From the NCBI GenBank assembly GCA_013205245.1, contig JABMNH010000026.1:1-44041 (forward strand): DNA of 44,041 nt, in the 5' to 3' direction. The notes beneath the pieces were generated by a model. That model was not told the DNA's origin and did not search any database. It worked only from the letters and a program-made list of their open reading frames with translations. Shown here one piece after another: positions 25,652 through 33,885 of this stretch. Origin of the DNA: Flavobacteriales bacterium. GTDB lineage: Bacteria > Bacteroidota > Bacteroidia > Flavobacteriales > Flavobacteriaceae. The position numbers and the translations under genes were made by a program. Each line of letters begins with the position of its first letter. Position 1 is the first letter of the stretch.

Positions 25652-27893
25652 ATATATTTAAAGATCTTTTTTTTAATCGCAAACTATTGCTCAACACCGA
25701 AATGGAGCTTAACGACATGGCCGCACCAGCAATCATAGGGTTTAATAAAAATCCCGAAAAAGGATACAAAACACCGGCTGCTATCGGAATGGCTATAAGG
25801 TTATAAATAAAGGCCCAAAATAAGTTTTGCCTTATGGTTTGCATCGTGGCTTTTGACAACTTAATCGCTTTTGCGATTTGTTGTAAATCGGAATGCATTA
25901 ACGTAATCGACGCACTTTCCATCGCAATATCGGTACCACTTCCCATGGCTATACCAACATCGGCCAAAGCCAAAGCTTCAGAATCGTTTATCCCATCGCC
26001 AGCCATAGCCACAACTTTGCCTTCCGCTTGTAATGCTGCTATAAAATTACCCTTATCGGATGGCATGACGTTGGCTTTAAAATGTGTAATGCCTACCTTA
26101 TCGGCTATTACTTTTGCGGTGTGCTCATTATCGCCTGTGAGCATATAAATAGCTAAACCCATGCGTTTTATTTGCTGAATAGCTGCTACAGAACCTTCTT
26201 TTATTTTATCTGCCACAGCAATAATGGCGACAACTTTTGAGTCTTCGCTAAAATACACAAGTGTCTTCGCTTCTAATTTTAAGGCTTCTGCTTTTTGTAT
26301 TAAATCCGTCGAAATATTTATTTTATTACCCAATAGTAAAGCTTTATTGCCAACAATATATTGCGCACCATTGCAATCTGCTTTAGCGCCCATACCTGTA
26401 ATACTTTTAAAAGATTGCGTCTGTATAATTGATGTGTTTTCTTTTTTTAAATGCTGCACAATAGCCTCTGCAATGGGATGTTCCGACTGCGATTCTAAAG
26501 CCAATAAAACCGATTTTAACTGTTCTTGATTAATATCTTCTAACCAAATAACATCGGTTACTTTTGGTTTGCCTTCGGTTAGCGTGCCTGTTTTATCGAG
26601 CACAAGTGTGTCTAACTTATAAGCCGTTTCTAAAGATTGGGCATCTTTTATCAAAATACCTTGCTCGGCACCTTTGCCAATACCCACCATTAATGCGGTT
26701 GGTGTTGCCAAACCCAAGGCGCAAGGACAGGCAATTATCAGTACCGTAATGAGCGTTAACAAAGCATAGGTAAAATGAGGCTCTGGACCAAAAACATACC
26801 AAATTCCCGATGTTAGTACAGCTATACTTATGACAATTGGCACAAAGATACCTGCCACTTTATCGGCTAATTTTTGAATGTTTGGTTTGCTGGATTGTGC
26901 TTGTTCTACTTGTTTTATGATTTGTGATAACAGCGTTTCATTCCCAACCTTAGTTGCCAAAATACGTAAGGCGCCTTTCTGATTTATAGTGCCTGCAAAC
27001 ACAGGATTCCCTTTTGTTTTTAAAAGGGGTATGGGTTCGCCAGAAATCATACTTTCATCAATAAAAGATTCCCCTTTTTTAACCATACCATCTACTGGTA
27101 CTTTATCGCCCGGTTTAAGAATAATGAGTTCGCCTTTTAAAATGTCTTCAAACGGAATAAGCAGCTCTTCTCCGTTACGGATAACCGTTACTTGCTTTGG
27201 TTGTAAACCCATAAGCTTTTTTATGGCAGATGAGGTTTTGCTTTTAGCCTGTTCTTCAAAATAACGTCCCAAAAGAATTAAGGTTATTATAATAACTGCC
27301 GATTCAAAATAGACGTGAGGCATCAAACCGCGACTTAAAAAATATTGTGGATATACCGTGTTAAAAGCACTAAAACTAAAAGCCACACCTGTACTTAGCG
27401 CCACAAGGGTGTCCATATTTGTAGAAAAATGACGTAATTTTTTAAAAGCAATAACAAAGAATTCAGAACCGCTCCAAAATAAAACAGGTGCCGATAGCGC
27501 CATCATGAGCCAATTTTCGTAGGGTATTTTCCCCATAAAAAACATCGCCATAATAAATACTGGGATAGAAAAAATAGCAGAAAAAAGGAGTTTTACTTTT
27601 AGATCTTTCAGTCTTTTTTCTTCAATTTTTTCAAAGGTTTTTTTCGCTTCGTTGGCATCGCCAATTAAAATAGTATAACTAATTTCTTTGGCTTTCTGTT
27701 GGATGTTTTCTATGGAGATTATTTGCGGATTATAATCAATAGCCACAGACTGATTAGGGTAATTAACTGCTACCTTAACAACACCTTCCAAAGGTGTTAA
27801 ATACGATTCCAAACTGATGGCACAAGCGGCACAGGTCATGCCAGACACTTTGTAATTTTCGCTAACTATGTTTGGTGTTTTAACTTGCTCCAT
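25632..27893 (-). CDS. copA: Copper-translocating P1B-type ATPase
   Basis: 753 residues. An N-terminal HMA domain carries GMTCAACAISLE (CxxC). Eight membrane segments surround the CPCALGLATPT translocation motif. Phosphorylation motif DKTGTLTEG, hinge MLTGDNEHTA, GDGINDSEAL and the P1B histidine-proline motif SEHPIAEAI are all intact. The TGE-type loop is present as ISGEPIP. It exports Cu(I) (or Ag(I)) to the periplasm at ATP cost. It is the first gene of a unit with the chaperone and the membrane methyltransferase. The likely regulator lies directly upstream. A -7 box is at 27913-27920. Confidence 0.96.
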   Translation of the reverse strand: MEQVKTPNIVSENYKVSGMTCAACAISLESYLTPLEGVVKVAVNYPNQSVAIDYNPQIISIENIQQKAKEISYTILIGDANEAKKTFEKIEEKRLKDLKVKLLFSAIFSIPVFIMAMFFMGKIPYENWLMMALSAPVLFWSGSEFFVIAFKKLRHFSTNMDTLVALSTGVAFSFSAFNTVYPQYFLSRGLMPHVYFESAVIIITLILLGRYFEEQAKSKTSSAIKKLMGLQPKQVTVIRNGEELLIPFEDILKGELIILKPGDKVPVDGMVKKGESFIDESMISGEPIPLLKTKGNPVFAGTINQKGALRILATKVGNETLLSQIIKQVEQAQSSKPNIQKLADKVAGIFVPIVISIAVLTSGIWYVFGPEPHFTYALLTLITVLIIACPCALGLATPTALMVGIGKGAEQGILIKDAQSLETAYKLDTLVLDKTGTLTEGKPKVTDVIWLEDINQEQLKSVLLALESQSEHPIAEAIVQHLKKENTSIIQTQSFKSITGMGAKADCNGAQYIVGNKALLLGNKINISTDLIQKAEALKLEAKTLVYFSEDSKVVAIIAVADKIKEGSVAAIQQIKRMGLAIYMLTGDNEHTAKVIADKVGITHFKANVMPSDKGNFIAALQAEGKVVAMAGDGINDSEALALADVGIAMGSGTDIAMESASITLMHSDLQQIAKAIKLSKATMQTIRQNLFWAFIYNLIAIPIAAGVLYPFSGFLLNPMIAGAAMSLSSISVLSNSLRLKKRSLNIYENSKI

Positions 27894-27912
27894 TCTAAAT
27901 TAATATGTTGAA

Positions 27913-27931
27913 CAAAAGTAAGCGCTTGCGC
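27913..27931 (-). promoter_or_regulatory. copA promoter with adjacent dyad
   Basis: The -7 box TACTTTTG (27913-27920, minus) matches TAnnTTTG and lies 20 bases before the ATG. Directly upstream is the dyad GCGCTTGCGC (27922-27931), a GC-rich island in AT-rich DNA. It sits between the -7 box and the -33 region, where a metal-responsive regulator would be expected to bind. A TTG at 27948-27950 is rather far (27 bases) to be the -33 element. Confidence 0.45.
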
Positions 27932-27978
27932 ATGTTTTTACATTATGCAATTAAGAGAATATGTTATGGGATTTTGAT

Positions 27979-28545
27979 TTACAAAGAATCTAAAGACTGT
28001 CGGTTGGGATGTTTCAATCTTTTAAACATAGATGGCGTCATACCTGTCTCTTTTTTGAATTGTGAAGATAAGTAAGCGGCACTGCTGTATTGCATTTTAA
28101 AAGCTATTTCAGACAAAGTTAATTCATCATAAAAAAGCAATTCTTTTACCTTTTCCATTTTTTGTTTTAGAATAAAACGTTCAATGGTAATACCCTCTAC
28201 CGATGAAAATAATTTACTTAATGACGTGTATTCATGATCTAATTCTTCGGACAAAAATGTTGAAAAATTAACTTTTAAACTTTCCGTTTTATGGTGAATC
28301 CTATCAACTACAATGGCTTTTACTCGCGAAACTAATTGTGATTTAGCATCTCTTAAAAGTTCAAATCCGTTTTTTAAAAGCACTTCTTCTAATTGCGTTT
28401 TTTGCGTAGTATTTAAGATAATAGGAATGGTAACCTCGCCCAAAATAACACTGTTAACTTCTATTCGTAAGGTGTGAAATATGTTCTGAACCGTTTCTAT
28501 ACAACGCGGACAAACCATGTTTTTTATATGTAGTGTTGTTATCAT
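27979..28545 (-). CDS. AraC family regulator with N-terminal CxxC (HMA-like) segment
   Basis: 188 residues. The first 70 residues look like a divergent HMA domain: a strand TTLHIKN, then MVCPRC (Cys 12, Cys 15), a helix, and a second strand pair. The last 90 residues are an AraC/XylS DNA-binding domain: the first helix-turn-helix is LTLSEIAFKMQYSSAAYLSSQF and the ending is GMTPSMFKRLK. The two parts together suggest a metal-sensing activator. The gene lies 85 bases upstream of copA on the same strand, so it most likely controls the copper genes. It has its own promoter at 28553-28584. Metal binding itself is inferred. Confidence 0.85.
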   Translation of the reverse strand: MITTLHIKNMVCPRCIETVQNIFHTLRIEVNSVILGEVTIPIILNTTQKTQLEEVLLKNGFELLRDAKSQLVSRVKAIVVDRIHHKTESLKVNFSTFLSEELDHEYTSLSKLFSSVEGITIERFILKQKMEKVKELLFYDELTLSEIAFKMQYSSAAYLSSQFKKETGMTPSMFKRLKHPNRQSLDSL

Positions 28546-28552
28546 TATGCAT

Positions 28553-28597
28553 CAAATTTACGACTAATAAAACGAACATCACAATAGAATCGTATTG
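28553..28597 (-). promoter_or_regulatory. Promoter of the AraC-type regulator
   Basis: On the minus strand a -7 box TAAATTTG (28553-28560) is paired with a TTG at 28582-28584, 21 bases upstream. This is the right spacing for a Bacteroidota promoter. A dyad CAATA-6-TATTG (28582-28597) overlaps the -33 part and might be an autoregulatory site. The leader would be only a few bases. Confidence 0.5.
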
Positions 28598-28607
28598 CCG
28601 ACTTTAC

Positions 28608-30164
28608 TTATGCTTTATAAAACCCGCCTCTGTTCTCTTTTCTGGCTAATGATTGCTGAATAATAATATAAGCCACACTAAGCATGTTTCGCAATTCAAT
28701 TATTTGAGGTGAAATTTTAGATTTTTTATATAAATCTTCGGTCTCTTCATACAAAATATGCAAACGTTTAGCCGCTCTATGTAAGCGTTCATCTGTTCTA
28801 ATAATACCCACATAATCATTCATTAAAATTTGTAATTCTTTACGATTATGCGTAATCAAAATGAGTTCTTTGGGTTCTGATGTGCCTTCTTCATTCCAAT
28901 CTGGAATATGTCCTGGCGCTCTCGTTTCGTCTAATTTTTCTACAGATTTTACAAAAGACCGATGTGCAAAAACCAAAGCTTCTAATAATGAATTTGATGC
29001 CAATCTGTTTGCGCCATGTAAACCGGTATTGGTACATTCGCCACAAGCATATAAATTTTTAACACCCGTTTGTCCGTTTTCATCCACATTTATACCACCA
29101 CATAAATAATGTGCTGCAGGGACAACCGGAATCATATCTTTTGCTAAATCGATACCAAGTTCGTTCACTTTTTGAAGGATATTTGGAAAGTGTCTTTTAA
29201 AATCGGCTTGATTTATATGACGGCAATCTAAATAAACAAAGTCATCGCCACTTTTTTTCAATTCGCTATCAATAGCTCTTGATACAATATCTCTAGATGC
29301 CAGCTCGTTTCTATCGTCATACAAATGCATAAACGTCTCTCCCGATTTATTGCGCAACAAAGCACCAAATCCTCTTACCGCCTCAGATATTAAAAAAGAA
29401 GGGCTCTCAAGTGGGTTGTACATTGCCGTTGGATGAAACTGAATAAACTCCATATTTTCAATAGCCGCTTTAGCGCGATACGCCATGGCAATACCATCAC
29501 CCGTAGCAATAATAGGATTGGTGGTATTCTGATACACTTGACCAATGCCACCGCTTGCCAACATGGTGGTTTTAGCCGAAAAAGTTTCTATTTTCTTTGT
29601 ATCCGCGTTAAAAATATAAGCTCCAAAACATTGAATATTTTTTGAAGTTCCTTTAAAATCTTCTACTAATTGATGCTGTGTAATAAGATCGACGGCAAAA
29701 TATTGTGAAAATAATTTGACATTAGACAGCATGTGTACCTGTCGTAACAATCGTTTTTCAATCTCTGCACCTGTAATATCTTTATGATGTAAAATTCTAT
29801 TTTTAGAATGACCACCTTCTAAACCGAAATCATATTCACCTGCATTTTTTTTATCAAAATCTACACCCCATTGTACCAATTCATCAAAACGATCTGGGCC
29901 TTCTGTAACTACGGCGCGAACAATAGCTTCGTTACACAAACCATCTCCCGCTTTTAAGGTGTCTTTAATATGACTTTCATACGAATCTTTTATCTGATCT
30001 AGCACAACGGCTATGCCTCCTTGTGCATATTTTGTGTTGGATTCGTTTTCATCAGATTTTGTGACAATGGCAATCTTAGCATCTGGTAATTTTTGTGCTA
30101 CTTTTAAAGCGTAACTAAGACCTGCAATTCCAGAGCCAATTACTAAAAAATCATATTTAAGCAT
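28608..30164 (-). CDS. nadB: L-aspartate oxidase
   Basis: 518 residues, full length. The FAD-binding start is FLVIGSGIAGLSYALKVA. Next come TKYAQGGIAVV, LEGGHSKNRILHH with the catalytic arginine region, LASGGIGQVYQNTTNP, MEFIQFHPTA and the family stretch SEAVRGFGALLRN. PAAHYLCGGINVDENG and GLHGANRLASNSLLEALVF complete the fumarate-reductase-type flavin domain. It oxidises aspartate to iminoaspartate for NAD synthesis. nadA lies 6 bases upstream on the same strand, so the operon order is nadA-nadB. Confidence 0.96.
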   Translation of the reverse strand: MLKYDFLVIGSGIAGLSYALKVAQKLPDAKIAIVTKSDENESNTKYAQGGIAVVLDQIKDSYESHIKDTLKAGDGLCNEAIVRAVVTEGPDRFDELVQWGVDFDKKNAGEYDFGLEGGHSKNRILHHKDITGAEIEKRLLRQVHMLSNVKLFSQYFAVDLITQHQLVEDFKGTSKNIQCFGAYIFNADTKKIETFSAKTTMLASGGIGQVYQNTTNPIIATGDGIAMAYRAKAAIENMEFIQFHPTAMYNPLESPSFLISEAVRGFGALLRNKSGETFMHLYDDRNELASRDIVSRAIDSELKKSGDDFVYLDCRHINQADFKRHFPNILQKVNELGIDLAKDMIPVVPAAHYLCGGINVDENGQTGVKNLYACGECTNTGLHGANRLASNSLLEALVFAHRSFVKSVEKLDETRAPGHIPDWNEEGTSEPKELILITHNRKELQILMNDYVGIIRTDERLHRAAKRLHILYEETEDLYKKSKISPQIIELRNMLSVAYIIIQQSLARKENRGGFYKA

Positions 30165-30170
30165 TGCTTT

Positions 30171-31154
30171 TTATTTAGATAAATTAAGCATTCGTTCAAT
30201 TGGAAGTATTGCTTTTTCTCTAATTTCTTTGGGAACAATTATTTCGGGAGATTCATTTTTAAGACACAAATACAACTTTTCTAAAGTATTCATTTTCATA
30301 AATCCGCATTCGCTACAAGCGCAAGAATTATTTTCTTTTGATGGTGCTGGAATAAGTTTTTTATGAGGGACTTCTTTTTGCATTTGATGTAAAATACCAG
30401 CTTCAGTAGCCACAATAAATTCTGATGAAGTATTTGTCTTAGCATAATTAATCAATCCAGAAGTAGAACCAATATAAGAAGCTACTTTAAGTATTTCTGG
30501 ACTCGATTCTGGATGCGCAATAAATTGGGCTTTTGGATGTCGCTGATGCAAGGCCAAAATTTTATCAATCGCAAAAGCTTCGTGTACAATACAAGTGCCA
30601 TCCCATAAAACCAAATCACGTCCTGTTTTTTCAATCATATATTTACCCAAATTTTTATCGGGTGCAAAAATGATGGGCTGGTCTTTAGGTACAGAATTAA
30701 TAATCTTTTCTGCATTAGACGATGTACATACAATATCGCTCAAAGCTTTTATCTCTGCCGAACAATTGATATATGTAATAACAATATGGTCTGGATGCGC
30801 ATCAATAAATTTCTTAAAATCGTCTGGCGGACAAGATTCTGCCAAAGAGCAAGATGCATTTACATCTGGCAATAATACTTTTTTATTGGGATTGATAATT
30901 TTAGCGGTTTCTGCCATAAAATGTACGCCTGCAAAAACGATGATATCAGCATCTGTACTTGCTGCTTGTTGTGATAATTTAAGGCTATCGCCAACAAAAT
31001 CGGCAATATCTTGAATAATAGGTTCTTGATAAAAATGCGCTAGAATAACTGCGTTTTTTTCTTTTTTTAAGCGTTTAATTTCGGTGCACAATTCAGCATC
31101 TGTTAAAGTATTTTTACTTTTAATGCTTTCTTTTTTTAAATCTATTACTTGCAT
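30171..31154 (-). CDS. nadA: Quinolinate synthase A
   Basis: 327 residues. Family landmarks are [22 protein letters not shown], the [14 protein letters not shown] repeat-start segment, [36 protein letters not shown] and [11 protein letters not shown]. The 4Fe-4S ligands are expected at the cysteines in NASC, TSGL-adjacent GTCIVHE and the C-terminal CACSECGFM. The enzyme condenses iminoaspartate with dihydroxyacetone phosphate to give quinolinate. It is the first gene of the nadA-nadB operon, with a -7 box at 31186-31193. Confidence 0.96.
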   Translation of the reverse strand: MQVIDLKKESIKSKNTLTDAELCTEIKRLKKEKNAVILAHFYQEPIIQDIADFVGDSLKLSQQAASTDADIIVFAGVHFMAETAKIINPNKKVLLPDVNASCSLAESCPPDDFKKFIDAHPDHIVITYINCSAEIKALSDIVCTSSNAEKIINSVPKDQPIIFAPDKNLGKYMIEKTGRDLVLWDGTCIVHEAFAIDKILALHQRHPKAQFIAHPESSPEILKVASYIGSTSGLINYAKTNTSSEFIVATEAGILHQMQKEVPHKKLIPAPSKENNSCACSECGFMKMNTLEKLYLCLKNESPEIIVPKEIREKAILPIERMLNLSK

Positions 31155-31185
31155 AACTAAAGGTCAAATTAAGTATTGTGTTTAT

Positions 31186-31193
31186 CAAAGGTA
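31186..31193 (-). promoter_or_regulatory. -7 promoter box for nadA-nadB
   Basis: TACCTTTG on the minus strand matches TAnnTTTG, 31 bases before the nadA ATG, leaving a leader of about 25 bases. The 170-base gap holds no other clear feature and no obvious NAD-regulator operator was recognised. Confidence 0.45.
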
Positions 31194-31324
31194 CCGTAGC
31201 AAATATGTCTATTTTAAGCGGGCAAAATTAGGAAAATAATTTGTTTTGTGACTTAATTATAACATCTAATTACAGATGATGTTTACTATTGGATCTTATA
31301 ATTTAAAGCTTATTTCAATCAGTT

Positions 31325-31942
31325 TTATCTGATTTGTGCAGACCCCCAATAATTAAAACTGGCAGGTTTCCAGCCCGGAATATACATGGTGTCCAATTGG
31401 TTTATTTTAAAGCCATTGTCTTTAATAAGTAATGGAATGTCTTTATTTAAATGACAACCACCTCCGATATGTTTCCATAGCGGATTTATTCTGTTTTGCC
31501 ATTTTTGCACAGCGGCGTCTGGTGCTTTACCGTGTTCGCAAAACAATAGTTTTCCGTTTGTTTTTAGTACACGTCTTATTTCTGAAAGTGCTTTTTGAGT
31601 ATCGGGAATTGTACATAAAGCATAGGTTATAACAACGGTGTCAAAACTGTTAGAATCGGCTGGAATATCTTCGGCGAAAGCCTTTATAAATTCAAAACCG
31701 AAAGGCAAACTTTGTGTGTCAATTTTGTTTTTGTGCCATGTCTCAATAGATGGGTCGATTGCAGTTAAATGTTTTAAAGCATCTTTAGCGTAAAATGGTA
31801 AATTTAGACCTGAGCCAATGCCAATTTCCAACACATTCCCTTGCGCCTGTGGGATAATTTTTGCGCGTTGTTTCATACTCGGTTTTTGACTACATGCCCA
31901 ATCAATTACTTTTGGTAAAACGTATTTATTGTAAAGACTCAT
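31325..31942 (-). CDS. Class I SAM-dependent methyltransferase (UbiE/Methyltransf_11 type)
   Basis: 205 residues. Motif I is NVLEIGIGSGLNLPFYA, the acidic end of motif II is LTAIDPS, and the motif III region is FDTVVITYALCTIPDTQKALSEIRRVLKTNGKLLFCEHG. The terminal segment GGGCHLNKDIPLLIKDNGF is common to a group of small lipid or small-molecule methyltransferases. The substrate is unknown. Its ATG overlaps the stop of the deoxyribosyltransferase-like gene (ATGA at 31939-31942). It is the last gene of the five-gene minus operon. Confidence 0.87.
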   Translation of the reverse strand: MSLYNKYVLPKVIDWACSQKPSMKQRAKIIPQAQGNVLEIGIGSGLNLPFYAKDALKHLTAIDPSIETWHKNKIDTQSLPFGFEFIKAFAEDIPADSNSFDTVVITYALCTIPDTQKALSEIRRVLKTNGKLLFCEHGKAPDAAVQKWQNRINPLWKHIGGGCHLNKDIPLLIKDNGFKINQLDTMYIPGWKPASFNYWGSAQIR

Positions 31943-32340
31943 AGATTAATTTCTTTTATGGCTTGTGAAATTTTTTCTACCAAGTCCGTTTCATTTTCAT
32001 ATTCTATAACAAATACTGAACATCCTGCTGTGGTTGTTGAATATTCTGCTCCTTTTTGTCGCACATAAATGATTGGTTTTTTAGTTGCAAAAGCGTAACC
32101 AATTTCGATACCAACGCCGATAGATTTATGTGTGAGTTCTGCAATCAAGAAATCGGAATTATCAATTTCTTTAAAAGCTGTTGCCATCATTTCTCTTTCT
32201 TGGTTTTCTTTAAAATGATATTTATCTACAAAAACCAAAAGTTGTATGTTTTGCTCAGCAAATGCTTTTACCAAATAATCGATTTCTTTGGTGAATTTTT
32301 TTCTATCCGAAAAACTTATGGCAAAGTAGCCTCTTTTCAT
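31939..32340 (-). CDS. Nucleoside 2-deoxyribosyltransferase-like protein
   Basis: 133 residues. The layout matches the small Rossmann-like deoxyribosyltransferase/RCL group. The start is GYFAISFSD, followed by a MATAFKEIDNSDFLIAELTHKSIGVGIEIGYAFATKKPIIYV stretch. The glutamates in AELTHKSIGVGIEIGYA hold the positions of the nucleophile region. Members cleave or exchange N-glycosidic bonds of nucleosides or nucleotides; others are only ligand binders. The real substrate here is unknown. The stop overlaps the start of the methyltransferase gene, and CrcB ends 7 bases upstream. Confidence 0.75.
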   Translation of the reverse strand: MKRGYFAISFSDRKKFTKEIDYLVKAFAEQNIQLLVFVDKYHFKENQEREMMATAFKEIDNSDFLIAELTHKSIGVGIEIGYAFATKKPIIYVRQKGAEYSTTTAGCSVFVIEYENETDLVEKISQAIKEINL

Positions 32341-32347
32341 TGGTTTA

Positions 32348-32719
32348 CTAAAAAAGTTTTAAAACTGTCATTCCTAAATAGACTGCTAACAATCCTAAAA
32401 GGATACTTAAAGCAATATAACCAGATGCATACAGAAATTGTCCGTCGCGAAAAAGTGTTATCGTTTCTAAAGAAAAGGCCGAAAAAGTGGTAAATCCGCC
32501 ACAAATACCGGTTGCTAAAAACAGACGCCATTCTAGAGATAGGTTTATTTTTTCGGTTAAACCGAAAACGATACCAATAACCAAACAACCCAAAATATTG
32601 ACTGTAAATGTCCCAAAAGGAAATGCAGACAAAAACTTGGTTTGTATTAGTTGCGACAATAAATAGCGAAAAACACCACCTATAAAACTACCGATTCCTA
32701 TTAAGGCTATTATTCTCAT
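32348..32719 (-). CDS. crcB: Fluoride efflux channel CrcB (Fluc)
   Basis: 123 residues with four membrane segments. The signatures are IGIGSFIGGVFRYLLSQ at the start, FTVNILGCLVIG (the N-x-x-G-C-x-x-x-G pore motif) and GICGGFTTFSAFSLE (the G-G-x-T-T-F-S/T-x-F Phe-box motif). The protein forms an antiparallel homodimer that lets fluoride out of the cytoplasm. Only one crcB copy is visible, in line with the homodimeric type. It starts 3 bases after the BT_3928 stop, so no riboswitch can lie directly before it. Confidence 0.95.
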   Translation of the reverse strand: MRIIALIGIGSFIGGVFRYLLSQLIQTKFLSAFPFGTFTVNILGCLVIGIVFGLTEKINLSLEWRLFLATGICGGFTTFSAFSLETITLFRDGQFLYASGYIALSILLGLLAVYLGMTVLKLF

Positions 32720-32722
32720 AAA

Positions 32723-33820
32723 TTACAGTATAATTTTAGATGCACTTCGCCAGCTCCATTTGCCAACAACAGTTCCTTGGTTTAGTTTTATAATGCCCGG
32801 ATTGGCACGTATCATTGTTTTAAGAGTCGTTTCATCGCAAAAAAGCAGGTCGAAATTCAAATTATGTGCTGATTTTAGCTTTAAAAAATCTTCGTTAGTA
32901 GAAGCCGACATGGCGTATACTTTATAACCATCCTTTTTTGCTTTATCGGTTAGTTCTTTTATAGCACCCAAACCTTTGGCATTGGATAAATCGAGATTAT
33001 ACATAACGACCAACAGTAATTTTGGTTCTTGTAAAAGCTGTTCTGATAAATCTTCGCCATCAATTTCCATTGTAAAATCATGGATAGGTGGCGTATAACC
33101 TTCTTCAATAACTTCTGTTTTACGATCTACAAAAACAGCGCCTTCAATCTGCCAAGGTTTTTCTTCGGTCGTGAATTTTTTATTTTCACCATTCACTTTG
33201 TAAGTCCACGTATCTTTATAAACTGCTTTTGGCGCATTGTCTGGCACAAGCATTCCTTCGGTAATATTTTTACCAATGGCATAAGGTCTGAAATCGATAA
33301 TGGGCAAATAATTTAATACATAAACCACAATAGATACAGATATCAGCAGACTAAAAATGGTTAATTTCTGTGCGATTTTAGCACTTATTAATGGCTTGAT
33401 TAAATTGTGTTTTAAAACTAAGCCAAATATAAGGGCAATTAAAACAACGTTTTTATAAAAGGTTTCCCAAGTCGTTAATGTGATGGCATCACCAAAACAA
33501 CCACAATCGGTTACCTTGTTATAAAAAGCCGAATACCATGTTAAAAACAAGAAAACGCTTATTAATAAAAGTAAACTATAGGTCGTAAATTTAGATTTAT
33601 AACCAACCAATAACATCACACCCAACATCAATTCAGCTAAAATTAAAATGATTGAAAATTCTAGAGCATAAGGGTCTAAAAATGTAAGATTCAACACATC
33701 TGCACCAAAATATTCTTGAAATTTATACATAGAGCCCAAAGGGTCTACCAACTTAACAAAGCCAGAAAACACAAAAGTAATTCCTACTAAAAAGCGTATA
33801 ATTTGTATTATGAATTTCAT
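32723..33820 (-). CDS. BT_3928 family membrane protein (DoxX/MauE-like)
   Basis: 365 residues. The N-terminal half is a DoxX-type bundle: FLVGITFVFSGFVKLVDPLGSMYKFQEYF, then AELMLGVMLLVGY and the loop VTDCGCFGDAI with a conserved CxC. After the last membrane segment (about residue 165) comes a periplasmic domain with a thioredoxin-like core, KLLLVVMYNLDLSNAKGLG, but without a CxxC site. This is the Bacteroidota BT_3928 family, of unknown function, usually next to DUF1599 and folP, as here. It is the second gene of the minus operon. Confidence 0.88.
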   Translation of the reverse strand: MKFIIQIIRFLVGITFVFSGFVKLVDPLGSMYKFQEYFGADVLNLTFLDPYALEFSIILILAELMLGVMLLVGYKSKFTTYSLLLLISVFLFLTWYSAFYNKVTDCGCFGDAITLTTWETFYKNVVLIALIFGLVLKHNLIKPLISAKIAQKLTIFSLLISVSIVVYVLNYLPIIDFRPYAIGKNITEGMLVPDNAPKAVYKDTWTYKVNGENKKFTTEEKPWQIEGAVFVDRKTEVIEEGYTPPIHDFTMEIDGEDLSEQLLQEPKLLLVVMYNLDLSNAKGLGAIKELTDKAKKDGYKVYAMSASTNEDFLKLKSAHNLNFDLLFCDETTLKTMIRANPGIIKLNQGTVVGKWSWRSASKIIL

Positions 33821-33837
33821 AGTTTATTTTTATTAAC

Positions 33838-33866
33838 TAGATCTCGACTGCGCTCGATCTGACATT
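33838..33866. repeat. Short dispersed repeat fragment
   Basis: TAGATCTCGACTGCGCTCGATCTGACA contains the inverted core ATCTCGA-TGCGC-TCGATCT-like halves. This is the CGACTGCGCTCG word common in flavobacterial intergenic repeats. It lies in the 65-base gap between the DUF1599 stop and the BT_3928 start, so transcripts of this operon contain it. Confidence 0.5.
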
Positions 33867-33885
33867 AACATATCTCTTTAAACTC

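Noticed and set aside
25834-27264. Several plus-strand frames of 60-104 codons opposite copA
   Set aside because: They mirror the codon pattern of copA, have no conserved motif or start signals, and overlap its catalytic core.
30595-31014. 139-codon plus-strand frame opposite nadA
   Set aside because: Antisense shadow of a conserved enzyme gene.
32056-32493. 145-codon plus-strand frame opposite the deoxyribosyltransferase-like and crcB genes
   Set aside because: It covers two real genes that both show clear family motifs.
32348-32722. Fluoride riboswitch in front of crcB
   Set aside because: crcB starts 3 bases after the previous gene and the operon leader shows no recognisable fluoride aptamer.
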